Assembly: GCA_014773175.1 (NCBI GenBank) | Contig: VXCM01000777.1 | Span: 82,501 to 146,500 of the forward strand | Reading direction: 5' to 3' | From: Lucifuga dentata | Lineage: Eukaryota > Chordata > Actinopteri > Ophidiiformes > Bythitidae | DNA length: 64,000 nucleotides | Shown: positions 13,640-29,300 of the stretch, piece after piece | Position numbering within the stretch: position 1 is the first letter of the stretch | How the letters are laid out: each line of letters begins with the position of its first letter | The notes under the pieces: model-generated | Database searches by the model: none | Seen by the model: only the letters and a program-made list of their open reading frames with translations | Told to the model about the DNA's origin: nothing | Position numbers and translations under genes: made by a program

Positions 13640-13665
13640 NGAAGGCCAGAGCATACGGACAAGGT

Positions 13666-13697
<32 letters not shown>

Positions 13698-14813
13698 GTA
13701 TGCACACACACTAACACACACACGCGTATGTGCGCACGTACACATACATACACTTACACACATACATGCTCACATACAGTATATACACTCATGCGTACAT
13801 AGACACATGTACACTTTAGCTAAACACATTAGCCATGTTAGCTGGAATCTGTAAAAGTGACACGATTTGAGTAAATTAGAATTTATCAAACTTTGACTTT
13901 ATTTATGGGACCAAAAAAAAAAAAAAAAANAAAAAAAAAAAAAAAAAACCAATTAAAAAAAGGCAAAAGATGAAGAGTTTACATGGAGCATGGAAATAAA
14001 TGAAAAGTTTAATAATTTGTGCAGTATTTAAAATATGAGGCAATTGAATGTTTGTGTTTTTCATTTGGTTTTAATTTGTCTTAAGTGTTTTTTTTGTTTT
14101 TAGTTTATTTCTATGATTTATTTTCTTTTATTCCAAAGTCATTGCAATTGTTTTTTCAAGTTTAACATATTTTGATTTATTTTAAAAATTTATTCATGTT
14201 TCTTATTTGTCTTTATATATTTTTCTACATGTCTACAATACATTTGAAAGTAGTTAATTATATTTATTTTATTTGTAATAGTTTTTTTTAGTATACAGGT
14301 TAAAGTTCAATAAAAGCAGCTTTTCTGTTTCTGACCTTTAATGGGAACACTGCGTTTGTTGACAATGTGAGGAAGTCAGAAGCTTAAATATTAATAATAA
14401 TACCTGGAAATAACTACAGAGGCAGCATACAAGCTGCTTCCAGCCCTGTGACACACACACACACACACACGGGTTTCCAATGGACAGGAACAACAAGCTG
14501 TAATAAGGAAACTGGAAGGTTTTAATTCTTTCTGATTTTCAGCAGGATTTGACCAAAAAATACAGAAATAAAATCAATTGGTTGAAAAATTTAGAACAAA
14601 GCAGAATATTAAAAAAAAAAAAAAAAAAAAACAGTTTCATAAGGCTGATTCATACCTACGGTGTAATATATTGCATAGGTGTCATTTCAGGACTTTTGGA
14701 ACTTAATTTTATTTATTAAAAATAATAATAATAATAATAAAGTTAGGTTATCTGAATTTTAAAATTATTATTACAAAAACCCAAGTGAGTATCAGGTTTG
14801 TAAAATGAATTTC

Positions 14814-14874
<61 letters not shown>

Positions 14875-17536
14875 CTCTCTCTCTCTCTGTAGGAATTGAA
14901 CCCATGGGGAACAGGGTTCTGCGTCCTGCTGTGTTCACCGTGGACACGTTCAGTGCAGGACAGGGTCAGGTCACCGTCTACCTGGACCAACCTGACGGCA
15001 CCAGGGAGGAGGTGCAGCACAGTCCTCCTCTTCCTCATTTTCTTCCTCTTTCTCTCCTCTACACAAGAAGAAAAGATGACATGAGCTGTTTTCTGTACTT
15101 TGTTTTCTGTTCTCTTACTAAATGGTTGTCAGCACGATTTTTGTAATAATAATATTAATGTGTGTGTGTGTGTGTGTGTGTGCTGATCAGCTGAAGGCGG
15201 AGCCTAACGAGGGTAAGAAGACATACAGCGTCAGCTACGTTCCTCAGGTTATGGGACCTCATAAGGTAAAATGTAGTAAATGCATAACAATTAATAAATT
15301 AATAAATATATTTGACTTTCATACATTTGTCTGCTGGAGCTCAGAAAATTTAGAAAAAACAAATTCTCAAATTTGAGAAAATTAATACTGAAAATAGCCG
15401 GTATTTACTGTTCCACAAAGTGTGAAGTACTACGCGTACATTTCCTTTATGTTTCCCACTTTTAAGATAGTAATTTAACAATTAAAGGCACAAATAAATA
15501 ATTCAGTGGAAAAATTGGGGGAATTTAAGGATGCAAACTTTTAATTTATAGGAATGATAAAATTATTCTGCAGCTTGATGAATTATGAAAAAAACCCAAA
15601 CGGGTTCAAAGCACTGTGTGTCTGTACACGGCTAACAGACAGGTTATAACAGTTGTTTTGCCATTGTTTCCTAGGTGACGGTGATGTTTGCGGGTCAGCA
15701 GATTCCCAAAAGTCCGTTTGAGGTGAACGTGGACAAAGCGCTGGGCGACGCCTCCAAGGTGACAGCTAAAGGGCCGGGAATCGAACCTGTGGGCAACGTC
15801 GCCAATAAACCCACCTACTTTGACATTTATACTGCAGGTCAGTGAAGAAAATCACAGAAACAACAAGCAGAGAGAAAAACACTCCAACATAGCTCATGAG
15901 TGGAAAGATTTAGTACTGTTAAAGGACCATACCACTTATTTTGCATGTTTGAGCCTAATATATTCAATTTTCATACATGTAACGTNAGGACCATACCACT
16001 TATTTTGCATGTTTGAGCCTAATATATTCAATTTTCATACATGTAACGTTACAGACAATAATTTCCCAAAGAATACTACTGGAATGGTAAATTAAAAATG
16101 TTTTTCCTACCTTCCAGACCACACCATTGATTTCAGTTCATTCTGGTACGCTATTAAAATCAACTTGTTGATACTTGTAACGTTCTTGGGATAGGTAATC
16201 CATCATCACCAACAAGACGTGTATTCAGGTTTTTTTTTCAAAGTTTCGTAGTTTTAGTGTTTAAGTGCAATAAAAAGCATGGAGTGAATGTATGCCTCCA
16301 CTGGGGAATATAGTCCCAAAAGAAGACCTGTGTTTATGGAAAAATCTAAAGGACCTTGACTTCATAAGGCTGCGTAACTATTAACAGAAGAAACATGGAT
16401 TTTTAAGGTGGGTGTATCACTTGAATATTTGATTTTGAAAGATTAAGAGATTTTACAAAATACCAGGAAAGCTGAAATACAGTTTTATCCTTTGAGAAAT
16501 GATTGTCAGTAACGTAACATGTATGAAAATTGAATATATTAGGCAAAACATGCAAAACGGTGGTATGGTTCTTTAATTGTATACATTATTATATTGGGAG
16601 TATTGGGACTTAGCACGGTTTGTCAGTATTTTTCTGTTTCCTGTTTGGACCGACAGCAGCAGAAGTGACTTCACTGAGTCCTGACTGTCCATGTGAGTGT
16701 TTAAATAAAGTTTTCCTGGTTGTGTGTCCTGTAGGAGCTGGTACAGGAGACGTGACGGCCATGATCAGGGACCCACAGGGCCGTCAGAACAGCGTGGAGG
16801 TCATGATGGAGGATAAAGGGGACAGCGTGTACCGCTGCACCTACCGGCCCACCCAGGCCGGCCCGCACGCCGTCACCGTCACGTTTGGAGGGGTCGGGGT
16901 CCCCAGGAGCCCCTTCAATGTGGACGTGGGTCCTGGTGAGTCCTTTGAGCGTCCATCCTGCTGTGCTGATTGGCTAAAAACAAAACAGCTTTTTATTTTA
17001 AACAGCTGTATATGTTCATTGTATTTGTGTATGTATGTCTTCTCTTATATGGAAAATATACTAATATTCTCTGTCTTTTTTTTTTTTTTAAATTGTTCAT
17101 ATATTTGTATGTTTTCATAAATTTAAATATATTTCTGGTAGTTATTTCATGTTTGTTTGTAGCCATCCTAGGGATGGCATTTATTTTAATGTTTGCATAG
17201 CAATAAAGCTTAAACATGCTAACGTTGGCATAGTAGCATGATAAAAAGTACATGCTAAAGTATTAGTGGTTTGGCAGGTTTACAAGCTAAGGTTTGCATT
17301 TTAACTTGTGAATATTAAAAAAAGAAACCTGAAATATTTGAATTTGTGCACGTTAACAGTAGGCATGTTAGCATGCTAATTTTAGCGTTCAGTTAAGCTG
17401 AGGCTGACAGGCTAAATGGATTTTTTTTTTTTCCTCTTACAGCCAAATGGGGCCTCTAATTTACCTAAAATCTTTGCGTNGATTTTTTTTTTTTCCTCTT
17501 ACAGCCAAATGGGGCCTCTAATTTACCTAAAATCTT

Positions 17537-17571
<35 letters not shown>

Positions 17572-19971
17572 ATGTGTGTGTTTTTCATTGTTTGCATAAA
17601 ACCAATATGCAAATGTTTCCAAATCCAAATCTGGCAACATTATTTTTCTCTTAAGATAACGTAATACTTTAAATTGTAGTTTATCAAACGCTCATCCAGA
17701 CATTTTTACTGTCTGTGTTCCTGTTCTGCTTTTCTTTACGCAACATTTTGTTGTTTTGTTCTATGAGGATCAGAAAGACAATAACAGCAGCGGAAAATGA
17801 GTATCGACTGAATCTAAAAGTCACAGACAGAAAACGTTCATATGTACTGTGATGAACTCTTTCTGTCTGCTAGCCTGCGTGCCGGCGGCGTGCAGGGCGA
17901 CAGGTCGTGGTCTCCAGGCGGTGGGCATGAGGGTGAAACAGGTCGGAGACTTTAAGGTGGACACCAGGAACGCCGGCAGCGGAGACCTGAAGGTGCTCCT
18001 CAAAGGACCCAGTAAGTACAAATCAAAGCATGTCACTTCCTGTCAAAATAACCTTTTTATTTTCAGAAATACATACCGTAAATGTTCTATTAGTTTCTGG
18101 AGCCTTTATTTACCTCAACTGCAGAGAGAACCTGGACAATATTAGAGACGGACTTTTATTAGAGACAGGCCTTTACTTCTAATTTTGCTGTTGGACAAAC
18201 CCATAACTGTAAAAATAAAAATAAATAAAAAATAAAAAACACACCGCCACAAGGAGAAGACGCCAGTGTGAACACGCATCCAGCAGCTTTTAGAAAGTTC
18301 ATTTTCATCCACTTTTCTTGGTTTGTGACGCCAGCGGAGCATCGTGTTCCCCGTTTAGTTTCACGTTGAGCCAGTCGTGTCTTCTGGCTGGAGAGACGAC
18401 GGCTTTAAGCGGTTTGGTATCAAACATGGCTGCTGTCATCTGGAGGCAGCAGCACATTACACTCAGAGTTTCCTGGGCCAGTAAAAGACAAACACCAAAC
18501 CCAGCTATTATTTGAATACCGGCTTTTATTCCGTTCTGCTGGCTCCGCCCCCTGGTTTTTATTACATACCGGCTATTATTTGAGTACCGGCTTTTAATAG
18601 AGAATTTCCGGTATGTAGTTTAAACCAGCTCTCTGACATCTTCTGATGTATTGTTTCCAAGATGATGGAACAATTTGCCAGAGGGTCTGCGTTTCTAAAT
18701 CTGTGGGTATTTTTAGGAAGAATCTTAAAACATCTTTTTAGTACTGCTTTTACGTGTGTTTTATGCTTTTATTGGTCATTTTCTTTTCTTTTATCTTTTA
18801 TCTTTCATCATTTATATTTCTATATCTCTTTTATTTTTATGTGAAGCACTTTGAGTTGCAACATCATGCATGACTTGTGCTATTTAAATAAAGATTATTA
18901 TCATTTCTATTTTATTATTATTGTCATTTATTCAAAGATTGATAAGAGGATCAATGAGAGCATTTCTTCTGTGTCTGCAATGGAAATAATTCCAGAATGT
19001 GCTTAGCTTAGCGAAAAGACAGACGTGATAAATAAGGGAATATCCTAAAATATTAGCCCATTCCTTCATTATGAACTTCGTGACTGATTCTTGTGTGTGT
19101 GGTGTGTGTGTGTGTGTGTGTGTGTGTTCATTCAGANTTCGTGACTGATTCTTGTGTGTGTGGTGTGTGTGTGTGTGTGTGTGTGTGTTCATTCAGAGGG
19201 CATAGAGGAGCCAGTGAAGCAGATTTCTAGTCAGGATGGTGTGTTTTCGTACGAGTATTACCCCAGCACTCCTGGCAAATACACTGTGTCCCTCACCTGG
19301 GCAGGACAGCACATCCCGAAGAGGTGAGCTCTATACTCTGTGTGTGTGTGTGTGTTTGTGTATACGTGTAGAAGCAGTCAAGATACAAGACGTGCAGTGA
19401 TGTAAATGTGATTATTAACTGCGATCGTGACACTGTGACATTGAGGATTCTGGTTTAATTCAGGGTGAATCGGCCTCAGCTCAGCTTCAGCTTTGTTTCC
19501 TGTCTGAGTGGAATAAACGCAGCAGAGTGTGTTACTGCAGCAGGAAGTGATGTCATAATTTTTACATTCAGCTGGTTCTACTGGAAGCAGTCTGAGTTTG
19601 AATGGTTTTGTGTTCATGGAAGCAGGATGCAGGAATGCTGGCAGGTCGCCACCAATCAGACGGAAGTTTACTGACGCGTTTGAGGAAATAAGCAATGAGA
19701 AATTACATCATCAGGTCATTTCTCACGGGAGCTACACGACTTAAAAACGTGCATAAACCAAAATGAAATCTATGCATGTGAATAATTTATATTTATTGTT
19801 GTAATGTTGACAATTTTAATCTTAATCAAACCCTTTTTAATTATTAAAAGTTGGGAAGTAGTTCATCAGTAAAGAAAAAAATCAGCGGTACAGTGTAAGA
19901 GAAGAAAGTGTGTGTCAATGTGTGTGTATACTGCAGTTTTATTTGGTGTGAAGGTAGTTTCCATCTAAGAG

Positions 19972-20039
<68 letters not shown>

Positions 20040-20336
20040 TCGTTCATACATATATTTTTCCACATGTTGGGGGCACAATAACAGAGAGCAGAGGATTGTG
20101 GGATTTACGAGCCTCACTGAATGGCTCTGTGTTCACCTCCTTATTTCATACGCAGCAAATGTAACACCTGAGTTTCAGCACCAACGCAAAAAACAAAAGC
20201 AACACATGTTTTCCTGACACATTTTTGGAGTACACGTCTTTAAAAAAAACATCAACTTGTCAAATAAATCAGTTTTTCATGTAAAACACTGTTTAATGTA
20301 ACAGAACATTATGATGATTTAAATCAGGAATATCTG

Positions 20337-20389
<53 letters not shown>

Positions 20390-23300
20390 AGTCCGTTTGC
20401 GGTGACGGTGGGTCCGGAGGCGGGGCCTCAGCAGATCAGGGCCTGGGGTCCCGGCCTGGAGGGAGGCATTGTGGGTAAACCTGCAACATTCGTAGTGGAG
20501 TCCATCGGCACAGACGTTGGTGTTCTGGGTGAGTTTCAGATTTCAGGATGTTTATGTTTTTAAAGGACCATACCATCCATTTTGCATGTTTGAGCCTAAT
20601 ATATTCAATTTTCATACATGTAATGTTACTGACAATCATTTCCTAAAGCATACTACTGGAATGGTAAATTAAAATTGTTTTTCCTACCTTCCACACCGCC
20701 ATTGGTTTCAGTTCATTCTGCTATTAAAATCAACTTGTTGATACTTGAAATGTTCTTGGGATAGGTAATCCATCATCACCAACAAGACGTATATTCAGGG
20801 GTTTTTTAGAGGATATGTAATTTTAGCATTAAGCACAATAAAAAGCGTGGAGTGAATGTATGCCTCCACCAGGGAATATAGTCCCAAAAGAAGACCTGCG
20901 TTTATGGAAAAATTTAAAGGACCGTGACTTCATAAGGCTGTGTAACTATTAGCAGGAGAAACATGGATTTTTAAGGTGGGTGTATCACTTGAATATTTGA
21001 TTTTGAAAGATTAAGAGATTTTGCAAAATATCAGGAAAGCTGAAATACGGTTTTATCCTTTGGGAAATGATTGTCAGTAACGTAACATGTATGAAAATTG
21101 AATATATTAGGCTGAAACATGCAAAAGGTCCTTTAATCAAATGAGTATCTGCTTTGCAGCTACAACTTAACAATAATAATTGTTATTTGATTCAAATAAT
21201 CAACTGATAATTGCCTTATGTATTAATGTATTAGCTGGTTAATCATTTAGTTTAGAGATAGATTGACATGATATGAATCAGATCTGTTCTGTATTCGTAG
21301 CTAATCTACTGTTTCTGATCCAGTTTGTATTCCATTCCACATTATTCTAATCTGTTGTATTCATGTATCATCAAATCTTATTTTCTGTATTATCTAATCC
21401 TTTACATTACAGTCTCCTTTAATTTAATCTGATGATCTAATCTGATCTTCTGTGTCCAGGTTTTGCCATCGAGGGTCCATCACAGGCTAAAATTGAGTGC
21501 GAGGACAAGAACGACGGCTCGTGTGACGTCCGTTACTGGCCTTTGGAGGCTGGCGAGTACGCCGTCCATGTGACCTGTGACGATGAGGACATTGAACACA
21601 GCCCCTTCATGGCCCACATCGTCCCCGACAACCACAGCAGCGACCCCGATAAGGTCAGAAAATGCAGAATCTTCATCCCAATTTTGTTATGGGCAGAAAC
21701 ACTATGATTGATCCATCAAACCACCAGAGAGAAAAAAGTTGTTTAATATGAGCTTTAACTTTAGATGTAAAGTTCAGTATGTTGAGTTTAAGATCAGACG
21801 TGGTAAGTTTGGGGTAAAATTAAAGGAGAACTTCTGTCTCTGCCCATAACGTAGAGGAATCCATAAGAGCGCCTTTTTGTTTTTATGTCAAAACATCTAC
21901 AGTTATTTCTGAACAGTAAAGGAACATACCAGTAGTTTTGCATATTTTAGCCTTTAAAATACAAATTGTGCACACTTTGTGTTACTGTCGACCATTTTTC
22001 AAATCAAACTGTCAGTTTTAGCGTTGAGTCTAACAGATTGTTTTTTTTTTTTTTTAGGTCCAGGCCTACGGTCCCGGCCTAGAGAAGACCGGTTGCTTGA
22101 TGAACGAACCTGCTGAGTTCACTGTCAGCGCAAAGGATGCTGGGAAAGGACCTCTGAAGATCACAGTTCAGGTCAGATGGAATATGGCTACATTCATATA
22201 ACAGACCATAAAGCTCAATTCTAATTTTTTTTAGTTAGATCTGACCTTTTTGTCTTGGTTTACATTCATATTTGTTCATAACATGTTTGTGACTCTTGTG
22301 ATCACAGCTCTGCCCTAAAAGGCCACAGTGTACACATTTAACAAAAAACACGATCGCCATGCACTCATGAACAACAAAAACTTCAAACAATAAAAATGGA
22401 AGCTGTTCAGCCATTTCTCATGTAACTTAAAAACTACTTGGTTCCAATATATTTCTCTGGTTTACCTCGGATGGAAGCTTCTCCATATATGTGTGTAACA
22501 AATCTGGAATCTCCTCGTCTCTCCACTGACCTCCTTGCACTTTTGTAGCTGTCCTTCATATTTATTTTTACTGGGCTGAATGATGGAGAAGTGAGATGTA
22601 AAAAAAAACACCCAAATATAAAATAAACCCATGAATTCTGCTCTGACCGTTCACACTGCGGTCACATAGCCAGAGATCAGAAATAAATCAGATCTAGGAT
22701 CACTTAAACAAGTGGCCCAAATCTGATATGAAAAAAAATCAGAATTGGTTTGTTCACATTGATCAGAAAGTATCAGATCTGTGTCACATTTAGGCAAAAA
22801 AAAAAAATAAATCTGGGGCACTTCAGCCTGGAACATGAACGCAGCACTGGGTTGTTAGACTTTTTCAAACAAAAAACTCCTTAGCAACCACTTAATACCA
22901 CCTAGCACCACTTTAGTAACCACAGTGACGTAGCAACCACCCGCAGTATCTTAGCAACCACCTCGAGCATTCTGTCATAATTCTGTAAAAGCACTGCTCT
23001 AACTGTCCATCTGTCTTCCTGTCAGGATGCAGAGGGACTTCCTGTGGAGGTGAAGGTGAAGAATAAAGGTGAGGGGCTGTACTCCTGCTCCTACACCCCC
23101 ACCTCCCCCCTCAAACACACGGCGGCCATCGCCTGGGGAGGAGCCAGCATCCCCAACAGCCCCTTCCGGGTAAGCAGCCAATCACAGCAGCCCGTTCGTA
23201 TTATTCCATCCAAATCTAAGGATGCACCAAAGGCAGGAAGCGTTAAGGTCGCCCAGTCAGAGCCTGTAGTTAAAGAAGGCGGTGCCAACGTCGTCCAATC

Positions 23301-26300
23301 ACAGCTGAGTGTTCCACAGGAGAGTTTCAAGAAAAGTTCAGTCCAGTCAAAAAGTTCAAAAGGGAGTAAAAGTAAGAAGCCTCTGATCATCATCACCACC
23401 TACATGGAGGAGAGATTCAGCTGTTAGTTTAGCTGCACTTACTTCAAAAAAAATGAAATTTCTGCAGGCGAGATAAGAAAATCCTGTAATGCTGCTTATA
23501 TAATCTCAACGCAAATCAGAGGAATCAAAAGATAAACGTATAAAATGACAAAACAAAACCAATCAAAACTACAAAGCTGATACATTTTTCATTTTACTGA
23601 ACATGAAATTAACAAATATCTGTCTTTAACACCACTAAAATGATTTGTTGTTTGTTTACTAACTGTGTTACTTTTTAAATTCAGTTTTGCATTATAAATG
23701 TAAGAGTTTAATCATTATACTCGTTAACCACACTGTAAGCTGTCTGTACCAGCCTGTGGTTTGTCTCTTATCTCTTTTACAACATGAGACTGGCACTGAT
23801 TCTAACTAATCCTAATTTTGTAACTAAACATGGTATTTTTCATGCTGATTTAACCACGTGCACTAATCTGCAGTCCATGCACCGTAACTTTCATTGTACT
23901 TTTTAATCCATCTGTATTTGATTAAGTTACATTAAATCAACAGAACTTCACTAATCTGAACCTGTTTAATACATGAAACATGGCGCTAAAAAGAAATAAA
24001 ATGCTCAAAATGGGGATGTAGGTATCAGCAGTTTCAAATTATCAATATCTAGAAGCTGCATGAAAACAGGTAGTCTGAATTATGTAAAAAGACAATAAAA
24101 ATCTTTGTACTGGCCCTTTTGTTGAGAACATGTTTTAAATCAAGAATCTTTATTGTCGTTCCTGCAGCAACTTGATTTGTCTTGTTCAAAAGTGTCAAAA
24201 CTTGAGGTTGACGTCTATAAAAACACATCTAGTCAGACAAACCTGTAGGTCCTGAACGGCAATGAAAGCTGTGTTTTGATTGGTCCTTTACTTTTATAAT
24301 CCATCATCATGAACAACATGTACATTCAGGGTGTTTTTTTGAAGTTTTGTAATTTTAGTGTTTAAGCGCAATAAAAAGTGTGGAGTGAATGTATGTCTCC
24401 ACCGGGGAATATAGTCCCAAAAGAAGACCTGTGTTTATGGAAAAATTTAAACAACCGTGACTTCATAAAGCTGCGTAACCATTAGCAGGTGAATAATCAA
24501 CTTTTAAGGTGGTGTATCGCTTGAATATTTGATTTTGTAAGAGATTTTGCAAAATATCAGAAATGCCAAAATACGGTTTTATCCTTTGGAAAATGATTGT
24601 CAGTAATGTTACCTATATGAAAATTGAATACATGTATATTAGGCTCAAACATACAAAATAGTGGTATGGTCCTTTAATGTGAACTCAAAGAGTAATTGAT
24701 TAGCTCACCAGTAGAGGGGGCTCTAAAAGAGACCGGGACATTGCGACACACTAGAAGGCTAATATGATGTATATGTGTGTGTGCGCACAGGAGTGTTTAT
24801 TAAAAAAAAAAAAAAGGCTTGAAAACATTTGCATTTAATCATAATTTACAAATAATGTAACAGGATCCCAAATGTAGCTGATTAAAATGCATCTTTTGCT
24901 GAAAACTTACGGGTTCAGAAAAGTGATGTTCTGTTGCTGTTTTTAACTAGATGAATTTTGCAATAGCACCAAAAAGTATTTTGTAAAACTGTTTTGTTGC
25001 TGTCTAATGAAAAACTTTTCACTCCATGTGTGTATTTAATAATATAGCATCATTTTATTAAAAACAAACAAACAAAACAAACTAACCTAAATTTGGACAG
25101 TTTCATTGACCAATAAAACCTCAGACATGAACTTTAGAGGATTTACACACATTCAAAGACACTGTGACCTTTGACCTCTGATTAAAGCTTCTGCTGTTGT
25201 TGTAATTATTACAAAACAATGATATTACAAAAAAAAAAGAACTAAATGAACTGAAAATTGGAGTGAAGAGGTTTTGATTGGACAGTAGAGAAATGCACTA
25301 ACCATTCACTGCACTGTAACTTTAACTTTTTAAATGTCTGAGAGCTTCATTTGTTAATTATTGCTGTTAGCGTCTGGTTTTGTTTAGCGGCTGTCTTCCC
25401 TCCGTCTTGTCATCCCGTGATTTTGGTTTTAATTTCACCCGTAGAGAAAAAAAAAAAGAGTCTTGTGTGAAACTGCCAGTGGCCTTAGAGATGTTTGGAA
25501 TAGTTCCTGCGTTGAGGATTTTTATGATGATGCCATCAGGCTTCAGGAGTTGGCAAAGACAGTAATGTTGAGAACAATCTCTGGCACGAGACCAAAAGTA
25601 AAACCAGATTCAGAGATGCAGAGATGTAGATTCTGAGTTTTCTAAAAGAGTTCAGTCATCAAAACTGTGAAGAAAACCAGCATAAAATCATATCAAATGA
25701 TGCTTAAATACACAACACAGCCCAAAGTATGTGGCATCCTTCTAATTCATACTAATTTAATGATGGAGGAGGATTCATGATGCAGGGTTCCAGTTAGTTC
25801 CTGTAAAGAGAAAACTTCATGTTTCAGTGTGTAATGGTGGTTTAGATTTAGATGTGTTACGTGTTTCTACCTCTGTGGCAGCATTTTGGGGGAGAAACCT
25901 TTGTATTTCAGGATGACAAAGTTTGATAAAGATAATTTAATAAATTGGGTGAGAAGAACAAAACTGACCTCAGTCCCATCGCCATTAGTAGATCAGTGTG
26001 TTTATTGCACATTAAAGCATTGCATAAAAGTGTGGGTGTGTCTCCTTTAAAGTACGATAGTATTAATTGCAGATCTGTTGCGTTGCTTTATATCATGCAG
26101 GTGTTTCTATTTTTCTAGTCACTGGTGTATTTATTTATGCTGTTCTCAGTATTTAATGGCAAACTGAGAAACATTTCTGGTTCTGGCAGTTTTTTTCTGC
26201 CACTTGAGAAGTGTTTGAACTGCTCCAAAAGTCATTTAGAAGAGTTTTTACTTGTCCATTGGTTGTGTTCCAGTGTGATGAAATGATTTCCATCAATCTG

Positions 26301-29300
26301 TCAGGCTGAGGCAGGAGGCCTGATTTGCGTTCTGAGCTGCAGCAGCCTGCAGGCAGAGGAATAGAAAACAAAGTAAACAGTCACACCTAATGTGAACACC
26401 TAAATCCATATTTTGGTCGTTTATTTGTGTAAATTGAAAATCCAGGTATCAGAGAGAGGAGGTTATGATGTCAATGACATTTGGCTGGAAGAAAAAGGAA
26501 AAACCAAAGATCTCCTCTGCAGTGAAGTTAACAGTTCGTTCTGGTTATCAGCAGCATGGCGGCCAGTAGGGGGCGCAGTGTGCTGGTTTGTTACCTCTGC
26601 CAAGGAGGTCAAGTGATCACTGGCGTGCGTTTGTTTGTTCGCAGGATATCTCCAAAAGTTATAGATGGATTTGGATGAAATTTTGAGGACAGATAGATGA
26701 TGTCCAGAGGAAGAAGTGATTCAGTTTTGGAGGTGTTGCGGATCTTATGCTGGATCTAAAAATCAATGCTAATAGGTCAATTTCAATGAAATTTAGCAAT
26801 TTTTACTGAGGATTTTGTTGGCATTGCTGGAGGTATGCAGTCTCCTCTTGTATGTTTTTTTTTTCTTTTTTTAATTAAACAGCCAACAGCAGTTAAGGCT
26901 TTTAAAAAATCTTAGCAGAGGAATGTAGTTTGAATTATTTTTTTCTCTCCATCTCTAACACATCCATGGAACACGTTTGAAGCCTGGTGTTAGAGTTCCA
27001 TTAGATTTAGAAACCCGGAAGACAACTGATAAACCTGCTGTGGATTCTGCAGATTAGCCTCTTTTTGTTCAGCATCTCTGCAGTTTTCATTTAATTGTTT
27101 TCTGTATTGAATCTAATGCTTTTAAAACTACAAAACAAAAACAAAAAAAAATCTTTAAGAAAGACTTTTCAATTCCAAATCATTGTTTTTCCTGGGAATT
27201 TTTGCCAAATATGCGTTTGTCTACAAAAATGAATCCATTATGTTGATTTGAAACTCATTCATATTCATGAACTGTATTAAAATCCAAAATCTTTTGCAAT
27301 AATTAAAAATCATTTCATTTCAGCAGAATCACTTTGAATAATAAATTGTGAAATTTTATTTAAATGTTTTTACTGTGTTGTTTGGCTCATTTGATTTTGG
27401 TTTGCATATCATTAATTTTGATTTTGAGTTGAGGTTTTCATTTAGGTCATTTTACTTGGTTATGGTTTCTATTTAGGTTTGGTTTTATTAGTTTTCATTG
27501 ATTTAATTAGTTTAATATGTTTTGCTGTGCAGGACCAGTTCATGTAGAAACTTTATAATCCTGTTGTTTAAAAATATAAAAGCAGAAGTGAGTTTGTAGG
27601 CAAAAAAAACTACACGGCTTCTTATGAATTCACAGGTTAGTGAAGATTCTTTGTGATGTCGCAGAGAAACATGAGCAGTTACAGTTCAACTTTAACTTAA
27701 AGGAGTGTTTGTTCACAACATGAACTTGAGTATACGCAAACATTTAATATATGATCCAGATTTCCATGTTTTTATTTTCATTTAGGGTCAAATTTGAAGC
27801 CTTTACCATGCCTTAATGTGGAAAAAACAAAACAAAAAACAAAACCAAAAAAAATGGTGTTATGCACAGTGTGCACAACACCACTGTGCACACTGTGTGA
27901 AAACTTCTCTTTAAGACCCCCCCCATCCTAAAAAGCCCGCTCAGTTCTTATTGGCCAGCTGCAACATGTCTGATTGACCAGGTGTGTAGGCGGGTACATT
28001 CATGTTACATGTTGACATCAACATGTTACGGCAGCAATGGACCAATCAGAAAAAAGCTTTTAGGGCAATTCAGGATCTATAGGTTTGTCTTACTTGACGC
28101 ATTTCTGTAGGCGGCAAACTAATTTAGACACTTTGACACATTCAACACAAACTCCTGCTATGTTACCTATAAAAATGAAGAAGCACAACATGTTCCTTTA
28201 AATCTCACTAATAGCCCATTTGTATGTGATGACTGGCCTATTATTGTATACAATTTTCCATTCTGAGTTATAACTTACACTATATGTTTTATGTCATCCT
28301 CCACCTCGTTATCCTGTGGTGTTCCTCAGGGTTCAATCTTGGGTCCGCTCCTGTTTGTTATTTATATGCTTCCACTTGGACAGTTGATAAGTTGATTTAA
28401 CTGTGTCTGTTATCACTGTTATGCGGACGACACTCAACTGTAAATATCTTTCAGACCTCATCAGCTGGATAGGCTGGCCATCCTACATGACTGTTTCACC
28501 GCCATTAAGGACTGGGTGGAAAAACATTTTCTACACCTTAACTGTGAAAAAACTGAAGTTCTGATGATTTCCCTGAGACCACCATACCATCAGTACAGTT
28601 TGGTTCATTTCCCATTAAATCCTGTTGCAGAAATTTAGGTATACGCTTTGATCAGAACTTAAACTTTGAACAACATGTTAAGTCCTTGTCACGAAACTTT
28701 TTACCAGCTTCGTAACGTCTCTAAGTTCACGTCTCAACAAATCTCTTTTGGGGAAACTGCAGCTTGTCCAAAATGCTGCTGCAAGACCGTTATGCCGGAC
28801 CAGCTGCAGAACTTCCATCTCGCCTCTTCTAGCCTCCTTACACTGGATACCCTGTGAAATACAGGATTGACTTCAAAATTTTATTATTTACATATAAGGG
28901 TTTTCACAATCAGGCTCCAGTTTATATATGTGAACTTTTGATACCAGGCTCCACCAGAAGGACTCTTAGATCCTCTGATCAGGGGCTTCTCGCCGTCCCT
29001 CGGTCAAAGTTGAAGACAAGGGGTGATAGTGCTTTTGCTGTAGCAGCCCCCAGGCTCTGGAATAGCCTCTCCATATAAGACTGGCAGAACCTGTGAACTC
29101 TTTTAAGCAGCTTCTTAAATCGTTTTTATACAGACAGGCTTTTAACTGATTAGGTTTGTATTTTCTTTGTCTGTTTTGGCTATTTGTTTGTTTTAATTTC
29201 TTTTATTGTGAAGCACTTTGTGAGTTTTGCTCTTGATAGGTGCTATATGAATAAACCTTACCTTACCTTACTTACCTGACCTATACTACATACACCATAC

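Noticed and set aside
22878..22975. CRISPR-like spaced tagcaaccac repeats
   Set aside because: The host is a vertebrate; repeats are only about 10 bp, unevenly spaced and degenerate.
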